Source: JACQFZ01 sp036396275
Lineage (GTDB): Bacteria > Pseudomonadota > Gammaproteobacteria > Acidiferrobacterales > Sulfurifustaceae
Length of the DNA stretch: 32,213 nt
Direction of reading: 5' to 3'
Assembly (NCBI GenBank): GCA_036396275.1
Contig: DASWLD010000148.1
Span: forward strand, 1-32,213
Position 1 is the first letter of the stretch; the number at the start of each line of letters is the position of its first letter. The position numbers and the translations under genes were made by a program. Positions 23,657-31,692 of the stretch are shown piece after piece. The notes under the pieces are model-generated. The model ran no database searches. It saw only the letters and a list, made by a program, of their open reading frames with translations, and had not been told where the DNA came from.

Positions 23657-24558
23657 CGGCGACACGCTTTCGCGGCGGCACGGTGGCTCTCATCGGCCGG
23701 CCGAACGCGGGCAAGTCGACGTTGCTCAACCGGCTGATCGGCGAGAAAATCAGCATCGTATCGCGGCGACCGCAAACCACGCGCCATCGAATTTTGGGAA
23801 TAAAGACAACCGGCGCGGGGCAAGTGATCTATGTCGATACGCCCGGTTTGCATCCCGCGAAGGGTCGACGACTCAATCGCTACTTGGCGCGGGTGGCGAG
23901 CGGCAGCATTGAGGGCGTGGATTGTGTCGTGCTGATGATTGCGGCGAGCGGTTGGACACCGGAAGACGAACAGGCGATCGCTCTTGTTCGCGGTCTTCAC
24001 GTGCCCGTGATTCTAGCAGTCAACAAGATCGACCGGGTCCGCGATCGGCGTCGTTTGCTCCCGTTGACGCGTGATTCGGCGACGCGCATGGCGTTTGCCG
24101 ATATTGTGCCGCTGTCCGCGCGCACCGGGGAAAACGTCGAGCGCTTGGAGCACGCCGTGCTCAAACGCTTGCCCGAACAGGAAGCCGTTTTCCCCGCCGA
24201 TCAAGTGACGGATAAGAGCGAGAGATTTCGCGCGCAAGAAACAATCCGCGAACAGATTTACCATCTTTACGGTCAGGAAATTCCGCACGTGACGACGGTG
24301 GAGGCGACGCGCTTCAAACGCGGCAAGAATCGGGTCGACCTCGAAGCCGACATCTGGGTGGAACGGGAAGGGCAGAAAGCGATTTTAATCGGCAAGGGTG
24401 GTGAACGCTTGAAGCAGGTGGGTATACGTGTGCGTCACGCGCTTGAGCAGCGGCACGGCGGCAAGGCGAACGTGCGATTGTGGGTGAAGGTTCGCGGCCG
24501 CTGGTCGGACGATGCGCGAGCGCTGGCGCGTTTCGGATTTCACGACGAGCCGATGTGA
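23653..24558 (+). CDS. era: GTPase Era
   Basis: Era binds the 3' end of 16S rRNA and takes part in 30S assembly. The 301-residue protein has G1 GRPNAGKST (15-23), switch I with RRPQTTRHRILGI, G3 DTPG, G4 NKID and the G5-like LSARTG. The C-terminal KH domain contains ILIGKGGERLKQVG. It starts at a GTG overlapping the rnc stop; its own stop shares one base with the recO start (TGATG). Confidence 0.98.
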   Translation: MTATRFRGGTVALIGRPNAGKSTLLNRLIGEKISIVSRRPQTTRHRILGIKTTGAGQVIYVDTPGLHPAKGRRLNRYLARVASGSIEGVDCVVLMIAASGWTPEDEQAIALVRGLHVPVILAVNKIDRVRDRRRLLPLTRDSATRMAFADIVPLSARTGENVERLEHAVLKRLPEQEAVFPADQVTDKSERFRAQETIREQIYHLYGQEIPHVTTVEATRFKRGKNRVDLEADIWVEREGQKAILIGKGGERLKQVGIRVRHALEQRHGGKANVRLWVKVRGRWSDDARALARFGFHDEPM

Positions 24559-25304
24559 TGCGCGTTCAGCAACAATACGCGTTTATTTTGCACCAGCGCG
24601 ATTTCAGCGAAACGAGCTTGCTATTGGAAATATTTAGCCGGCGTCACGGACGCGTCGGGCTGATCGCCAAGGGCGCACGCCGGCCGGGCGCCCGAAACCG
24701 CGGTGTGCTCAAGCCGTTTCAACAATTGCTGGTCGGCTGGAGCGGTCGTGGTGAACTGATGGTGTTGACCGGCGCTGAAACCGATGGCGCGAACTCGGAG
24801 GTCGTCGGCAATTCGCTTTACTGCGCGTTTTATCTCAACGAACTCGTTCTGCGTCTGCTGCACCGGCACGATCCGCATGAGGGTTTGTACGATCGCTATC
24901 GCGCTGCCATCGAGGGTCTGTGTCAGGCACGCCGACCGGAAGCAATTTTGCGCATCTTCGAGAAGCATCTGATGCGCGAACTGGGATACGGCCTGCTCCT
25001 GGAACGCGAACACGGCAACCGCGACCCCATCGAAGCGGATGCGATATATGACTATGTCCCCGAGCATGGACCGGTGCGCGTGCGTCATCCGGAACTCGGC
25101 GCTCGGGTGCGGGGCGTGCGTTTGCGCGGATCGAGTTTGCTGGCGCTCGCGGCCGAGCAATTGGACGATGCGACTGTTTTGCGCGAGGCGAAGGCGCTGA
25201 TGCGCGCGGCATTGGCGCCGCATCTCGGCGACAAGCCGCTGCAGAGTCGGCGGTTGTTTCAGGGACGTCCGCCGGTGATGGGCGCTGCGGATACGACGGC
25301 ATGA
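24558..25304 (+). CDS. recO: DNA repair protein RecO
   Basis: RecO helps load RecA on SSB-coated DNA in the RecFOR pathway. The 248-residue protein starts with the OB-fold domain (QQYAFILHQRDFSETSLLLEIFSRRHGRVGLIAKGARR), then an all-helical domain with YCAFYLNELVLRLLHRHDPHEGLYDRY. There is no zinc-type Cys cluster, as is usual in gammaproteobacterial RecO. The ATG overlaps the era stop and the gene is coupled to pdxJ by ATGA. Confidence 0.95.
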   Translation: MRVQQQYAFILHQRDFSETSLLLEIFSRRHGRVGLIAKGARRPGARNRGVLKPFQQLLVGWSGRGELMVLTGAETDGANSEVVGNSLYCAFYLNELVLRLLHRHDPHEGLYDRYRAAIEGLCQARRPEAILRIFEKHLMRELGYGLLLEREHGNRDPIEADAIYDYVPEHGPVRVRHPELGARVRGVRLRGSSLLALAAEQLDDATVLREAKALMRAALAPHLGDKPLQSRRLFQGRPPVMGAADTTA

Positions 25305-26062
25305 TCGAGCTGGGCGTGAATATCGATCATGTTGCCACCGTCCGGCAGGCGCGGCGCGGCCACGAACCCGATCCGGTGTGGGCGGCGGTGGAGGCGCAGC
25401 TCGGCGGGGCCGACGGCATTACGGTGCACCTGCGCGAGGACCGGCGCCACATCCAGGATGACGACGTGCGGCGCCTGCGCGAAGCGACGCAGATAAAGCT
25501 CAATCTGGAAATGGCGGCGACGGCGGAGATGGTCGCGATCGCGCAGCGGATCCGTCCGGAAATGGCGATGCTGGTGCCGGAAGGACGACAGGAGATCACC
25601 ACCGAAGGCGGGCTCGATATCGTAGGCCAGGAGGCGCGGCTTGCCGGCGTCGTGCGGCAGCTGGGAGATGCCGGTGTCGTCGTGAGCGTATTTATCGATG
25701 CCAGTCTGCGCCAAGTCGAGGCCGCGCGCCGCATCGGCGCGGCGGTGTGCGAATTGCACACCGGCCCGTATGCGCAAGCGTTCCACGCGCGCGGGCGCGA
25801 CGCCGATAGCCCGGTGGTTGCCGCCGAGCTTGCCAAGCTCGCCGCCGCCGGTGAGGCGACACGCAGCCACGGTATGCGCTTCAATGCCGGGCATGGACTC
25901 AGCTATTTCAACGTGGAGCCGATCGCCCGGCTCGACGGCGTGCGCGAGCTGCACATCGGGCACGCCATCGTCAGTCGTGCGGTGTTCGTCGGCGTGCGCG
26001 AAGCAGTGCGTGAGATGAAGCAACTCATGCGCGCCGCCGTGGCGCGCTCATTTTCGCGCTAG
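25301..26062 (+). CDS. pdxJ: Pyridoxine 5'-phosphate synthase
   Basis: PdxJ condenses 1-deoxyxylulose 5-phosphate with 3-amino-2-oxopropyl phosphate to pyridoxine 5'-phosphate. The 253-residue TIM barrel begins MIELGVNIDHVATVRQARRG, with GADGITVHLREDRRHI, LNLEMAAT and MLVPEGRQEITTEGGLD following; LNAGHGLSYFNV is represented by FNAGHGLSYFNV. It is the last gene of the lepA-to-pdxJ run. The acpS gene that often follows pdxJ is absent; two lipoprotein genes on the other strand lie there instead. Confidence 0.98.
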   Translation: MIELGVNIDHVATVRQARRGHEPDPVWAAVEAQLGGADGITVHLREDRRHIQDDDVRRLREATQIKLNLEMAATAEMVAIAQRIRPEMAMLVPEGRQEITTEGGLDIVGQEARLAGVVRQLGDAGVVVSVFIDASLRQVEAARRIGAAVCELHTGPYAQAFHARGRDADSPVVAAELAKLAAAGEATRSHGMRFNAGHGLSYFNVEPIARLDGVRELHIGHAIVSRAVFVGVREAVREMKQLMRAAVARSFSR

Positions 26063-26127
26063 CCGGTGCGCGGTCCGTCGCGATTCGACGAGTTCGTTAA
26101 ATTTCTGCCGGTCAGTCCAGACGGCGA

Positions 26128-26625
26128 TCAGTGCAGGATGATGCCGATACCGATGCCGAATCGCACGTTGGAACCGGGCTGACGCGGTTCTTCGATCGGC
26201 CAGAGGTACAACTGGTCAGCGAGCAATACCGGATACACGTAAGACGCCTCGCCGACCTTGCCCGCGCGGGTTCCGGTAACGGTGCCGGTCGCGCTGATCA
26301 GCCGGCCGGCACGATAATCCGCCGACTCGAGATATCCCGAGCGCACGATCAAGAAACGCTGCTGTGCGGCCGCGGTGCTGTCGGGTCGACCGCCGCTGTC
26401 GAGGGGGTAAGCAAGCAGCTCGATCTCGGTGGTGTCCGGGCGGTTGGTCGTGTTGATGATGCTGCCGCCCCAGGCGACGTGTCGCCCGCGCGCCGTTTCT
26501 ATGTCGGTGACCGCTTTTGTTGGCGTTAATGCCGCGTCGGTGCCGGCGACGTTTATCGGTGGAGTCGTCGCGCACGCCGCCAGAAGAACCGCGCAACTCA
26601 GGATTGTCCGGATTAGTTTTTCCAT
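26128..26625 (-). CDS. Slp family outer-membrane lipoprotein
   Basis: The 165-residue product starts MEKLIRTILSCAVLLAACAT, a lipoprotein signal with lipobox LAAC (Cys18). The mature part shows HVAWGGSIINTTNRPDTTEIELLAYPLDSGGRP, the central pattern of Slp proteins (QARFGGKVI...LEIAVLPLDS in E. coli Slp), followed by F-LIVRSGYLESADYR. It lacks the aromatic-rich end seen in its neighbour. It begins one base after the neighbour's stop codon, so they form a two-gene operon, probably from duplication and divergence. Slp is an outer-membrane lipoprotein linked to starvation and acid stress in E. coli; the role here is unknown. Confidence 0.85.
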   Translation of the reverse strand: MEKLIRTILSCAVLLAACATTPPINVAGTDAALTPTKAVTDIETARGRHVAWGGSIINTTNRPDTTEIELLAYPLDSGGRPDSTAAAQQRFLIVRSGYLESADYRAGRLISATGTVTGTRAGKVGEASYVYPVLLADQLYLWPIEEPRQPGSNVRFGIGIGIILH

Positions 26626-26626
26626 A

Positions 26627-27178
26627 TTATCGCCAGTAAGAGTAGAACGGGTACGGCGCATACCACGGGTATGGACGCCAAAACGGATCGTAGAACGGGT
26701 CGTAAAATCGATTCGGATAATAATAAGGTTGCGCCGCCACCTGCTCCCACAACTTGATCGTGTCCGCGTCAACGACCACGTACGCGTACGCATACTCCCC
26801 GATGGTTCGAGTCAGTCCGCCGCCAACAACGCCCGCCACGGTCGTGAGCCGACCTTGCGCGTAGACGGCGGGATCGAGAAAGCCCTTCACTTTGGCGATA
26901 AAGCGACCGGCGCTATCGTCGCTCGAGCGCGGCCGACCGGAACTATCCAGCGGGCGCGAGACGATTTCGAGCCAGGTTTCCTCGGCGCGATTCTCCACCG
27001 CCGCGATACTACCGCCCCAGCGCACTCGTTGACTCACATGCGCCGAAACATCGGCACGCACTTGCGCCGGAGAGAGGTCGACGACCGGCAGCACGCTAAT
27101 GGCATCGGGTCCGGGAGTCGCGCAGGCGCTGGACAACACGCACAGCAGAGAAGTCAGCAGATACCCGCGCACGCCCAC
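26627..27178 (-). CDS. Slp family outer-membrane lipoprotein with aromatic tail
   Basis: The first gene of the Slp pair. From the GTG at 27178 (or GTG at 27172) the protein has 183 (or 181) residues. The signal GYLLTSLLCVLSSACAT gives lipobox SSAC. The core RVRWGGSIAAVENRAEETW and LEIVSRPLDSSGRPR fits the family, and GFLDPAVYAQGRLTTVAGVV parallels E. coli GFLDPVNYRNHFVTILGTI. The last 33 residues are almost all Tyr, Pro, Phe, Trp, Arg and Asp, including RFYDPFYDPFWRPYPWYAP; an aromatic C-terminus also occurs in E. coli Slp, but this one is denser. The open frame extends far upstream to 27601, but that extension is not family-like. Confidence 0.8.
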   Translation of the reverse strand: MGVRGYLLTSLLCVLSSACATPGPDAISVLPVVDLSPAQVRADVSAHVSQRVRWGGSIAAVENRAEETWLEIVSRPLDSSGRPRSSDDSAGRFIAKVKGFLDPAVYAQGRLTTVAGVVGGGLTRTIGEYAYAYVVVDADTIKLWEQVAAQPYYYPNRFYDPFYDPFWRPYPWYAPYPFYSYWR

Positions 27179-27508
27179 AGTATACGCTTGCCAACGAGAC
27201 GATTGTTCGTGTTGGTTCGTCAAGCGGTTTTCCGGCACCACGATGGCGCCAGCGCGACTGCTCATGACAAAGACGAAGAATTCCGTGAAATTGATCGAAT
27301 CGTGTCGACGAAAGTGTGTGTACACCCGACTAAAGTAGAGCAACAGTTTCGCATGGCAGAAGTGCTGTACATATTCAATGCGATACAAGATAAATAAAAT
27401 CGGGGACCACAACAAAAGAATGTTACACGTTGGCGCGCATTGCACTGTTACGTTGATGCACCGATCTCTGATGGCGAACATCGCGTTTCGCGCACACGGA
27501 TCGTCGGC

Positions 27509-27538
27509 TTGACCGCGAACACAAACCGCGCATAGAGT
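27509..27538 (+). promoter_or_regulatory. Candidate sigma-70 promoter upstream of the di-haem gene
   Basis: TTGACC (27509-27514) matches the -35 box at five of six positions; TAGAGT (27533-27538) matches the -10 box at four of six with 18-base spacing. A start near 27545 would put the 10-base inverted repeat at the very 5' end of the transcript. Weak without further evidence. Confidence 0.3.
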
Positions 27539-27545
27539 GAATGAA

Positions 27546-27595
27546 CCGTTTCTGTCCATTCTGTAACTAGGGGCGAAACGGAAATACAGAAACGG
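27546..27595 (+). repeat. Inverted repeat with two alternative pairings
   Basis: CCGTTTCTGT (27546-27555) pairs perfectly with ACAGAAACGG (27586-27595) over ten bases. TTCTGTA (27559-27565) can instead pair with TACAGAA (27585-27591), which would break the first stem. GAAACGG occurs twice on the right side. This could be a regulator-binding palindrome or a switching RNA leader, about 180 bases before the di-haem gene. Confidence 0.5.
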
Positions 27596-27776
27596 AAACA
27601 CGAGAATAAAGTGGCATGTCGGGGGCGAGGGAATGCTCCGTCATGTTTGCCGCAGCTTCCTCTCGTTCACATGTGTTCCCCCGTTAATCGGCGTCGCGAT
27701 TTGTCGGGCTCGCGCGAGCGGGCCCGAACAGGCGTGACAACAGGACGTAACGGTGGATCGATAGTGAGGAGGACGT

Positions 27777-29168
27777 ATGGAAAGTCCAAGAACATCTCTC
27801 TCGTCGAAGCGTACCTTTGTGGGTTTTTTTGCTGTAGCAGTCATGGCAGTTGGTGCGTTGATTATTCCGCAGTCGGTCAACGCGGATTTTTTCGCTCACG
27901 ATCCAGGTGTGCGCGGCGGCAGTCCCGGTGCCGGTGGACACCTTCCCGGTCTAACCGCCGACCAAATTGCCTTCTTTGAACTCGGGGAGGAAGACTTCGA
28001 GGAAGCAGAAGGAGTTGGCGACGGACTGGGTCCACGCTTCAATGCGGATGGTTGTGGTACCTGCCACAGCCAGCCGGCAATCGGTGGCACCTCGCCCGCC
28101 GTCAATCCGCAAGTGGCGCTGGCCACCGCGTTTGGAGCAAATAATGTCGTGCCGTCTTTCCTGTCGCTCAACGGTCCGGTGCGGGAGGCGCGCTTCGTGC
28201 GCAATCCTGACGGTACGCCGGACGGTGGCGTGCACGGATTGTTCGTGATTAGTGGACGCGTGGACGACACCGGCGATGCGAGTGGTTGCCGGATCCGGCA
28301 AGAGGACTTCGAACGCCAGGTCAGGAACGGGAACATCATCTTCCGGATTCCAACGGCGGTTTTCGGTTCCGGGCTTATGGAATCGATTACGGACGCGACG
28401 CTGCGTGCCAACCTGAGCACGAACGCCTTCCGAAAGTTTCTGCTCGGTATTTCGGGACGTCTTAATACGAATGGGAACGACGGTACCGCTTCCCGGTTCG
28501 GGTGGAAGGCGCAGAATCAGACGCTGTTGCTGTTCTCGGGCGAGGCCTATAACGTCGAGATGGGTATCACGAACGAGTTGTTCCAGTCCGAACGCGACGA
28601 GGATCCGAACTGTCAGTTCTCGGCGGTGCCCAATGACAACCAGCTGTTCGACGTTCACGCCGGTTTTCCCGCGCTGATCACGGCGATCGAGAATTTCGCC
28701 AACTTCCAGCGCTTCCTGGACCAACCGACGCCTTCGGCCACCACACCGGGTGGTTCAGCGTCGATCAATCGGGGCCGTGCGCTATTCACGGATGTCGGTT
28801 GCAACGAATGCCACACGCCCAGCCTGACGACCTCTCCGTTCGCTACAGTCGCGGCCCTGCGTTCTCAGGTCGCAAATTTGTATTCGGATATCGCGCTACA
28901 TAACATGGGACCGGGTCTGGCCGACGGAGTCGCCCAAGGCGCGGCGGCCGGCGATGAGTTCCGAACGGCACCGCTTTGGGGCCTCGGGCAACGGATCTTT
29001 TTCCTGCATGACGGTCGCACCAGCGATCTCGTCGAGGCGATCCAGGCGCATCGCAGCAACGGCAACCACGAGTTCAAGTCGTCGGAAGCTAATCGCGTTA
29101 TCGATAACTTCAACCGCCTGCGCCACTCGGAACGACAGGACGTACTAAACTTCCTGCGCTCGCTATAA
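27777..29168 (+). CDS. Di-haem oxidoreductase (DHOR, putative peroxidase / thiol oxidoreductase-like)
   Basis: The 463-residue product is an exported c-type cytochrome. A signal peptide with hydrophobic core at about 14-31 likely ends after VNA (36). Two haem-binding motifs are visible: CGTCH (Cys93, Cys96, His97) and CNECH (Cys342, Cys345, His346), the second preceded by RGRALFTDVG. LWGLGQRIFFLHDGRTSDLVEAI near the C-terminus is typical of the DHOR family (COG3488), distant relatives of MauG and CcpA peroxidases. The electron donor and substrate are unknown. GAGGAGG four bases before the ATG is one of the strongest ribosome binding sites in the window; with its own terminator it appears monocistronic. 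Confidence 0.88.
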   Translation: MESPRTSLSSKRTFVGFFAVAVMAVGALIIPQSVNADFFAHDPGVRGGSPGAGGHLPGLTADQIAFFELGEEDFEEAEGVGDGLGPRFNADGCGTCHSQPAIGGTSPAVNPQVALATAFGANNVVPSFLSLNGPVREARFVRNPDGTPDGGVHGLFVISGRVDDTGDASGCRIRQEDFERQVRNGNIIFRIPTAVFGSGLMESITDATLRANLSTNAFRKFLLGISGRLNTNGNDGTASRFGWKAQNQTLLLFSGEAYNVEMGITNELFQSERDEDPNCQFSAVPNDNQLFDVHAGFPALITAIENFANFQRFLDQPTPSATTPGGSASINRGRALFTDVGCNECHTPSLTTSPFATVAALRSQVANLYSDIALHNMGPGLADGVAQGAAAGDEFRTAPLWGLGQRIFFLHDGRTSDLVEAIQAHRSNGNHEFKSSEANRVIDNFNRLRHSERQDVLNFLRSL

Positions 29169-29192
29169 CTTGTAAGTTTGTAAGCCATTCGG

Positions 29193-29230
29193 CGCCGCGG
29201 AGTATTTACTGCTCCGCGGCGTTTCTGTTT
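29193..29230 (+). terminator. Intrinsic terminator after the di-haem gene
   Basis: CGCCGCGGAG (29193-29202) pairs perfectly with CTCCGCGGCG (29212-29221) around a nine-base loop, followed by TTTCTGTTT. It is 24 bases after the stop codon and works in the plus direction. Confidence 0.85.
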
Positions 29231-29249
29231 CACGCGCACGAGAGAAAAT

Positions 29250-29324
29250 TGGCTCCCCGGGAGGGATTCGAACCCCCGACCAGGTGATTAACAGTCACCT
29301 GCTCTACCACTGAGCTACCGGGGA
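29250..29324 (-). tRNA. tRNA-Asn (anticodon GUU)
   Basis: On the minus strand a full cloverleaf folds. The acceptor stem is TCCCCGG with CCGGGGA, discriminator G and encoded CCA. The D arm is GCTC-AGTGGTA-GAGC. The anticodon arm is GGTGA-CTGTTAA-TCACC with anticodon GTT. The T arm is GGGGG-TTCGAAT-CCCTC with one G-T pair. It is 75 bases with CCA. Confidence 0.97.
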
Positions 29325-29341
29325 AAGTGGGGAAGGCGCGT

Positions 29342-29371
29342 ATAGTAAAGGCGCGCGTTATGGACGGTCAA
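29342..29371 (-). promoter_or_regulatory. Promoter of tRNA-Asn
   Basis: On the minus strand TTGACC (29371-29366) is followed after 18 bases by TACTAT (29347-29342), about 17 bases before the mature tRNA 5' end. The GC-rich bases ACGCGCC after the -10 box resemble the discriminator of stringently controlled stable-RNA promoters. Confidence 0.6.
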
Positions 29372-29455
29372 TACGAAGAATACGCCATTTGCCGGTAGAT
29401 CGTGCGTCAGTGCGATCGAGCGGTAAAATATGTGGTTGAAAACCGTTTTAGTACG

Positions 29456-31492
29456 ATGAGCAGCGAATTCAAATTATTAAAACCCTTCGACCCTGCCGGC
29501 GATCAGCCGCAGGCGATCGATGCATTGATCGAAGGTCTGGCGCGCGGCGACAAGTTTCAAACGCTGCTCGGCGTTACCGGATCGGGCAAGACGTTCACCG
29601 TCGCCAACGTGATCGAACGCGTGCAGCGCCCGGCGATCGTGTTGGCGCCGAACAAGACCTTGGCGGCGCAGCTGTACTCGGAAATGCGCGACTTCTTCCC
29701 GGACAACGCGGTCGAATACTTCGTTTCGTACTACGACTACTACCAGCCCGAAGCCTATGTCCCGTCGTCCGATACCTATATCGAAAAGGACGCGTCGATT
29801 AACGAACACATCGAACAAATGCGGCTGTCCGCCACCAAGGCGCTGCTTGAGCGGCCCGACGCCATCATCGTCGCGACCGTCTCGGCGATCTACGGTCTCG
29901 GCGACCCCGAGGCCTATCACGGAATGGTGCTGCATCTGAAGCGCGGCATGCGGATCGAGCAGCGCGCCATTCTGCGGCGGCTGGCCGAGATGCAATACAC
30001 ACGGAACGACATCGAACTCGGGCGCGGCAACTTCCGCGTGCACGGCGACGTGATCGACATATTCCCCGCCGAGTCCGAGCGCCTGGCGGTGCGGATCGAG
30101 CTTTTTGGCGAGGACATCGAGAATTTGAGCGAATTCGATCCATTGACCGGCGAAGCCGTCGGCGCGCTGACGCGCACGACGATTTATCCAAAGACGCACT
30201 ATGTCACCGGGCGCGAGACACTTCTCAAGGCGATCGATGTGATCAAGATCGAACTGCGCGAGCGGCTGGCCGCGTTGCGTGCGCAAAACAAGCTCGTGGA
30301 AGCGCAACGCCTCGAAAGTCGCACGCTTTACGATCTCGAAATGATGCGCGAGGTCGGTTACTGCAGCGGCATCGAGAACTACTCGCGCTTCCTGTCCGGC
30401 CGCCGGCCCGGCGAGCCGCCGCCGACATTGATCGACTATCTTCCGAAGAACGCGATCATGGTGATCGACGAAAGTCACGTCACCGTGCCGCAGCTGGGCG
30501 GCATGTATCGCGGCGACCGTTCGCGCAAGGAAACGCTGGTCGCGTACGGATTTCGCCTGCCGTCGGCGCTCGACAACCGGCCGCTGCGGTTCGATGAGTT
30601 CGAACGCCTGATGCCGCAAACGATGTTCGTATCGGCGACGCCCGGGCCGTACGAACTGGAGCACTGTCGCGGTGTCGTTATCGATCAGGTCGTGCGGCCG
30701 ACAGGTCTGGTCGATCCCGAAATCGATGTGCGACCGGTGACTGCCCAAGTGGACGACTTGCTGTCGGAGATCCGGGAGCGCGTCAAGGCGAACGAGCGGG
30801 TCTTGGTCACGACCCTGACTAAACGCATGGCCGAGGATCTGACCGAGTATTTATACGAGCACGGCGCGAAAGTTCGCTATCTGCACTCGGACATCGAGAC
30901 GTTGGAGCGCGCGGAAATCATCCGGGATCTGCGCGCCGGGGTGTTCGACGTACTGGTCGGCATCAATCTATTGCGCGAGGGCCTGGACCTGCCGGAGGTT
31001 TCGTTGGTGGCGATCCTCGACGCCGACAAGGAGGGTTTTCTTCGCTCGGCGCGCTCGTTGATACAAACCATCGGGCGGGCGGCGCGCAATATCAACGGCC
31101 GAGTGATCCTTTATGCCGATCGAGTCACGAACTCAATGCGCACGGCGATCGAAGAAACCGAGCGACGTCGCAACAAGCAGGTCGAGTACAACCGCCTCCA
31201 CGGCATCGTCGCGCGTGGCATCGTGAAGGAAGTGAAGGAGATCATCGACGGTGTTCACGGCACGCGCTATCCGGCGCGCGGCGAGTCCGCGGGGCTCCGC
31301 GCCGCCGAAGAACCGGAAGGTTACGCCGACCTCGGACCGAATGCGTTGTCGAAGCTGCTTAATAAGTTGGAAAAGCAAATGCACAAGCACGCGCGCAACC
31401 TGGAGTTCGAGCAGGCGGCGGCCGTTCGGGACAAGATTCGCGTGTTGCGCGAACGTAACTTCGGCGTCGTCCAAGGCGGCGGGCGGCGGTGA
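29456..31492 (+). CDS. uvrB: Excinuclease ABC subunit B
   Basis: UvrB is the damage-verifying helicase-like subunit of nucleotide excision repair. From the ATG at 29456 it has 678 residues (673 in E. coli). Walker A is GVTGSGKT (39-46). The beta-hairpin that inserts into DNA begins YYDYYQPEAYVP near residue 96. The DEAH-type box is VIDESHVT, and helicase motifs V/VI are INLLREGLDLPEVSLV and RSLIQTIGRAARN. The C-terminal UVR domain (LLNKLEKQMHKHARNLEFEQ) binds UvrC. An upstream frame to 29402 adds non-family residues. I saw no LexA-type CTGT-N8-ACAG box before it, unlike E. coli. Confidence 0.99.
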   Translation: MSSEFKLLKPFDPAGDQPQAIDALIEGLARGDKFQTLLGVTGSGKTFTVANVIERVQRPAIVLAPNKTLAAQLYSEMRDFFPDNAVEYFVSYYDYYQPEAYVPSSDTYIEKDASINEHIEQMRLSATKALLERPDAIIVATVSAIYGLGDPEAYHGMVLHLKRGMRIEQRAILRRLAEMQYTRNDIELGRGNFRVHGDVIDIFPAESERLAVRIELFGEDIENLSEFDPLTGEAVGALTRTTIYPKTHYVTGRETLLKAIDVIKIELRERLAALRAQNKLVEAQRLESRTLYDLEMMREVGYCSGIENYSRFLSGRRPGEPPPTLIDYLPKNAIMVIDESHVTVPQLGGMYRGDRSRKETLVAYGFRLPSALDNRPLRFDEFERLMPQTMFVSATPGPYELEHCRGVVIDQVVRPTGLVDPEIDVRPVTAQVDDLLSEIRERVKANERVLVTTLTKRMAEDLTEYLYEHGAKVRYLHSDIETLERAEIIRDLRAGVFDVLVGINLLREGLDLPEVSLVAILDADKEGFLRSARSLIQTIGRAARNINGRVILYADRVTNSMRTAIEETERRRNKQVEYNRLHGIVARGIVKEVKEIIDGVHGTRYPARGESAGLRAAEEPEGYADLGPNALSKLLNKLEKQMHKHARNLEFEQAAAVRDKIRVLRERNFGVVQGGGRR

Positions 31493-31517
31493 CGCGAAAC
31501 TCGTGTCGCGGTGCGCC

Positions 31518-31547
31518 TTGAGCGTGTTGCTCGGAGTGTGCTATTTT
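31518..31547 (+). promoter_or_regulatory. Candidate promoter of tRNA-Val
   Basis: TTGAGC (31518-31523), 18 bases, then TGC-TATTTT (31539-31547) gives an extended -10 promoter ending 12 bases before the tRNA. Confidence 0.45.
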
Positions 31548-31558
31548 TCGAAACATCC

Positions 31559-31633
31559 AGGCGCGTAGCTCAGTGGTAGAGCACCACCTTGACATGGTGG
31601 TGGTCGGTGGTTCGATCCCACTCGCGCCTACCA
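31559..31633 (+). tRNA. tRNA-Val (anticodon GAC)
   Basis: The cloverleaf has acceptor AGGCGCG with CGCGCCT, discriminator A and encoded CCA. The D arm is GCTC-AGTGGTA-GAGC, the anticodon arm CCACC-TTGACAT-GGTGG (anticodon GAC) and the T arm GGTGG-TTCGATC-CCACT. It is 75 bases long and lies just before thrS. Confidence 0.97.
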
Positions 31634-31663
31634 ACTTTGTTCGTTCATCATGCGGCCTGTCGT

Positions 31664-31676
31664 AGTGGTCGCCACT
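31664..31676 (+). other. Small hairpin before the thrS ribosome binding site
   Basis: AGTGG (31664-31668) pairs with CCACT (31672-31676) around a three-base TCG loop. It ends four bases before the thrS Shine-Dalgarno AGGAG (31681-31685). E. coli ThrS represses its own translation through leader hairpins, but this one does not mimic the tRNA-Thr anticodon arm, so any control role is conjecture. Confidence 0.3.
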
Positions 31677-31692
31677 GATTAGGAGTCACGCC

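Larger units (their letters stand above)
27179..27776. other. Long non-coding, AT-richer gap
   Basis: About 600 bases between the divergent slp pair and the di-haem gene. No frame here looks like a protein. The DNA, above all 27280-27620, is visibly more AT-rich than the flanking genes. It holds a perfect GTGTACAC palindrome (27318-27325), the inverted repeat at 27546-27595 and a possible promoter at 27509-27538. The rest shows no structure that I can recognise. It must contain control sites for both divergent transcription units, and may encode a small RNA. Confidence 0.6.

Noticed and set aside
27179..27601. N-terminal extension of the upstream Slp gene to 27601
   Set aside because: The extra residues are not family-like and would bury the lipoprotein signal peptide inside the protein.
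26063..29249. Integration of a mobile island at tRNA-Asn
   Set aside because: No integrase gene and no direct repeat of the tRNA 3' end found near 26063-26127.
29325..29455. LexA box controlling uvrB
   Set aside because: No CTGT-N8-ACAG pattern or close variant is present in the gap.
29477..30748. 423-codon open frame antisense to uvrB
   Set aside because: Same reason: a shadow of uvrB rich in His, Arg and Gln with no recognisable domain.
31634..31692. T-box or tRNA-like thrS leader
   Set aside because: The gap is only 59 bases, holds a five-pair hairpin and no anticodon-like loop.
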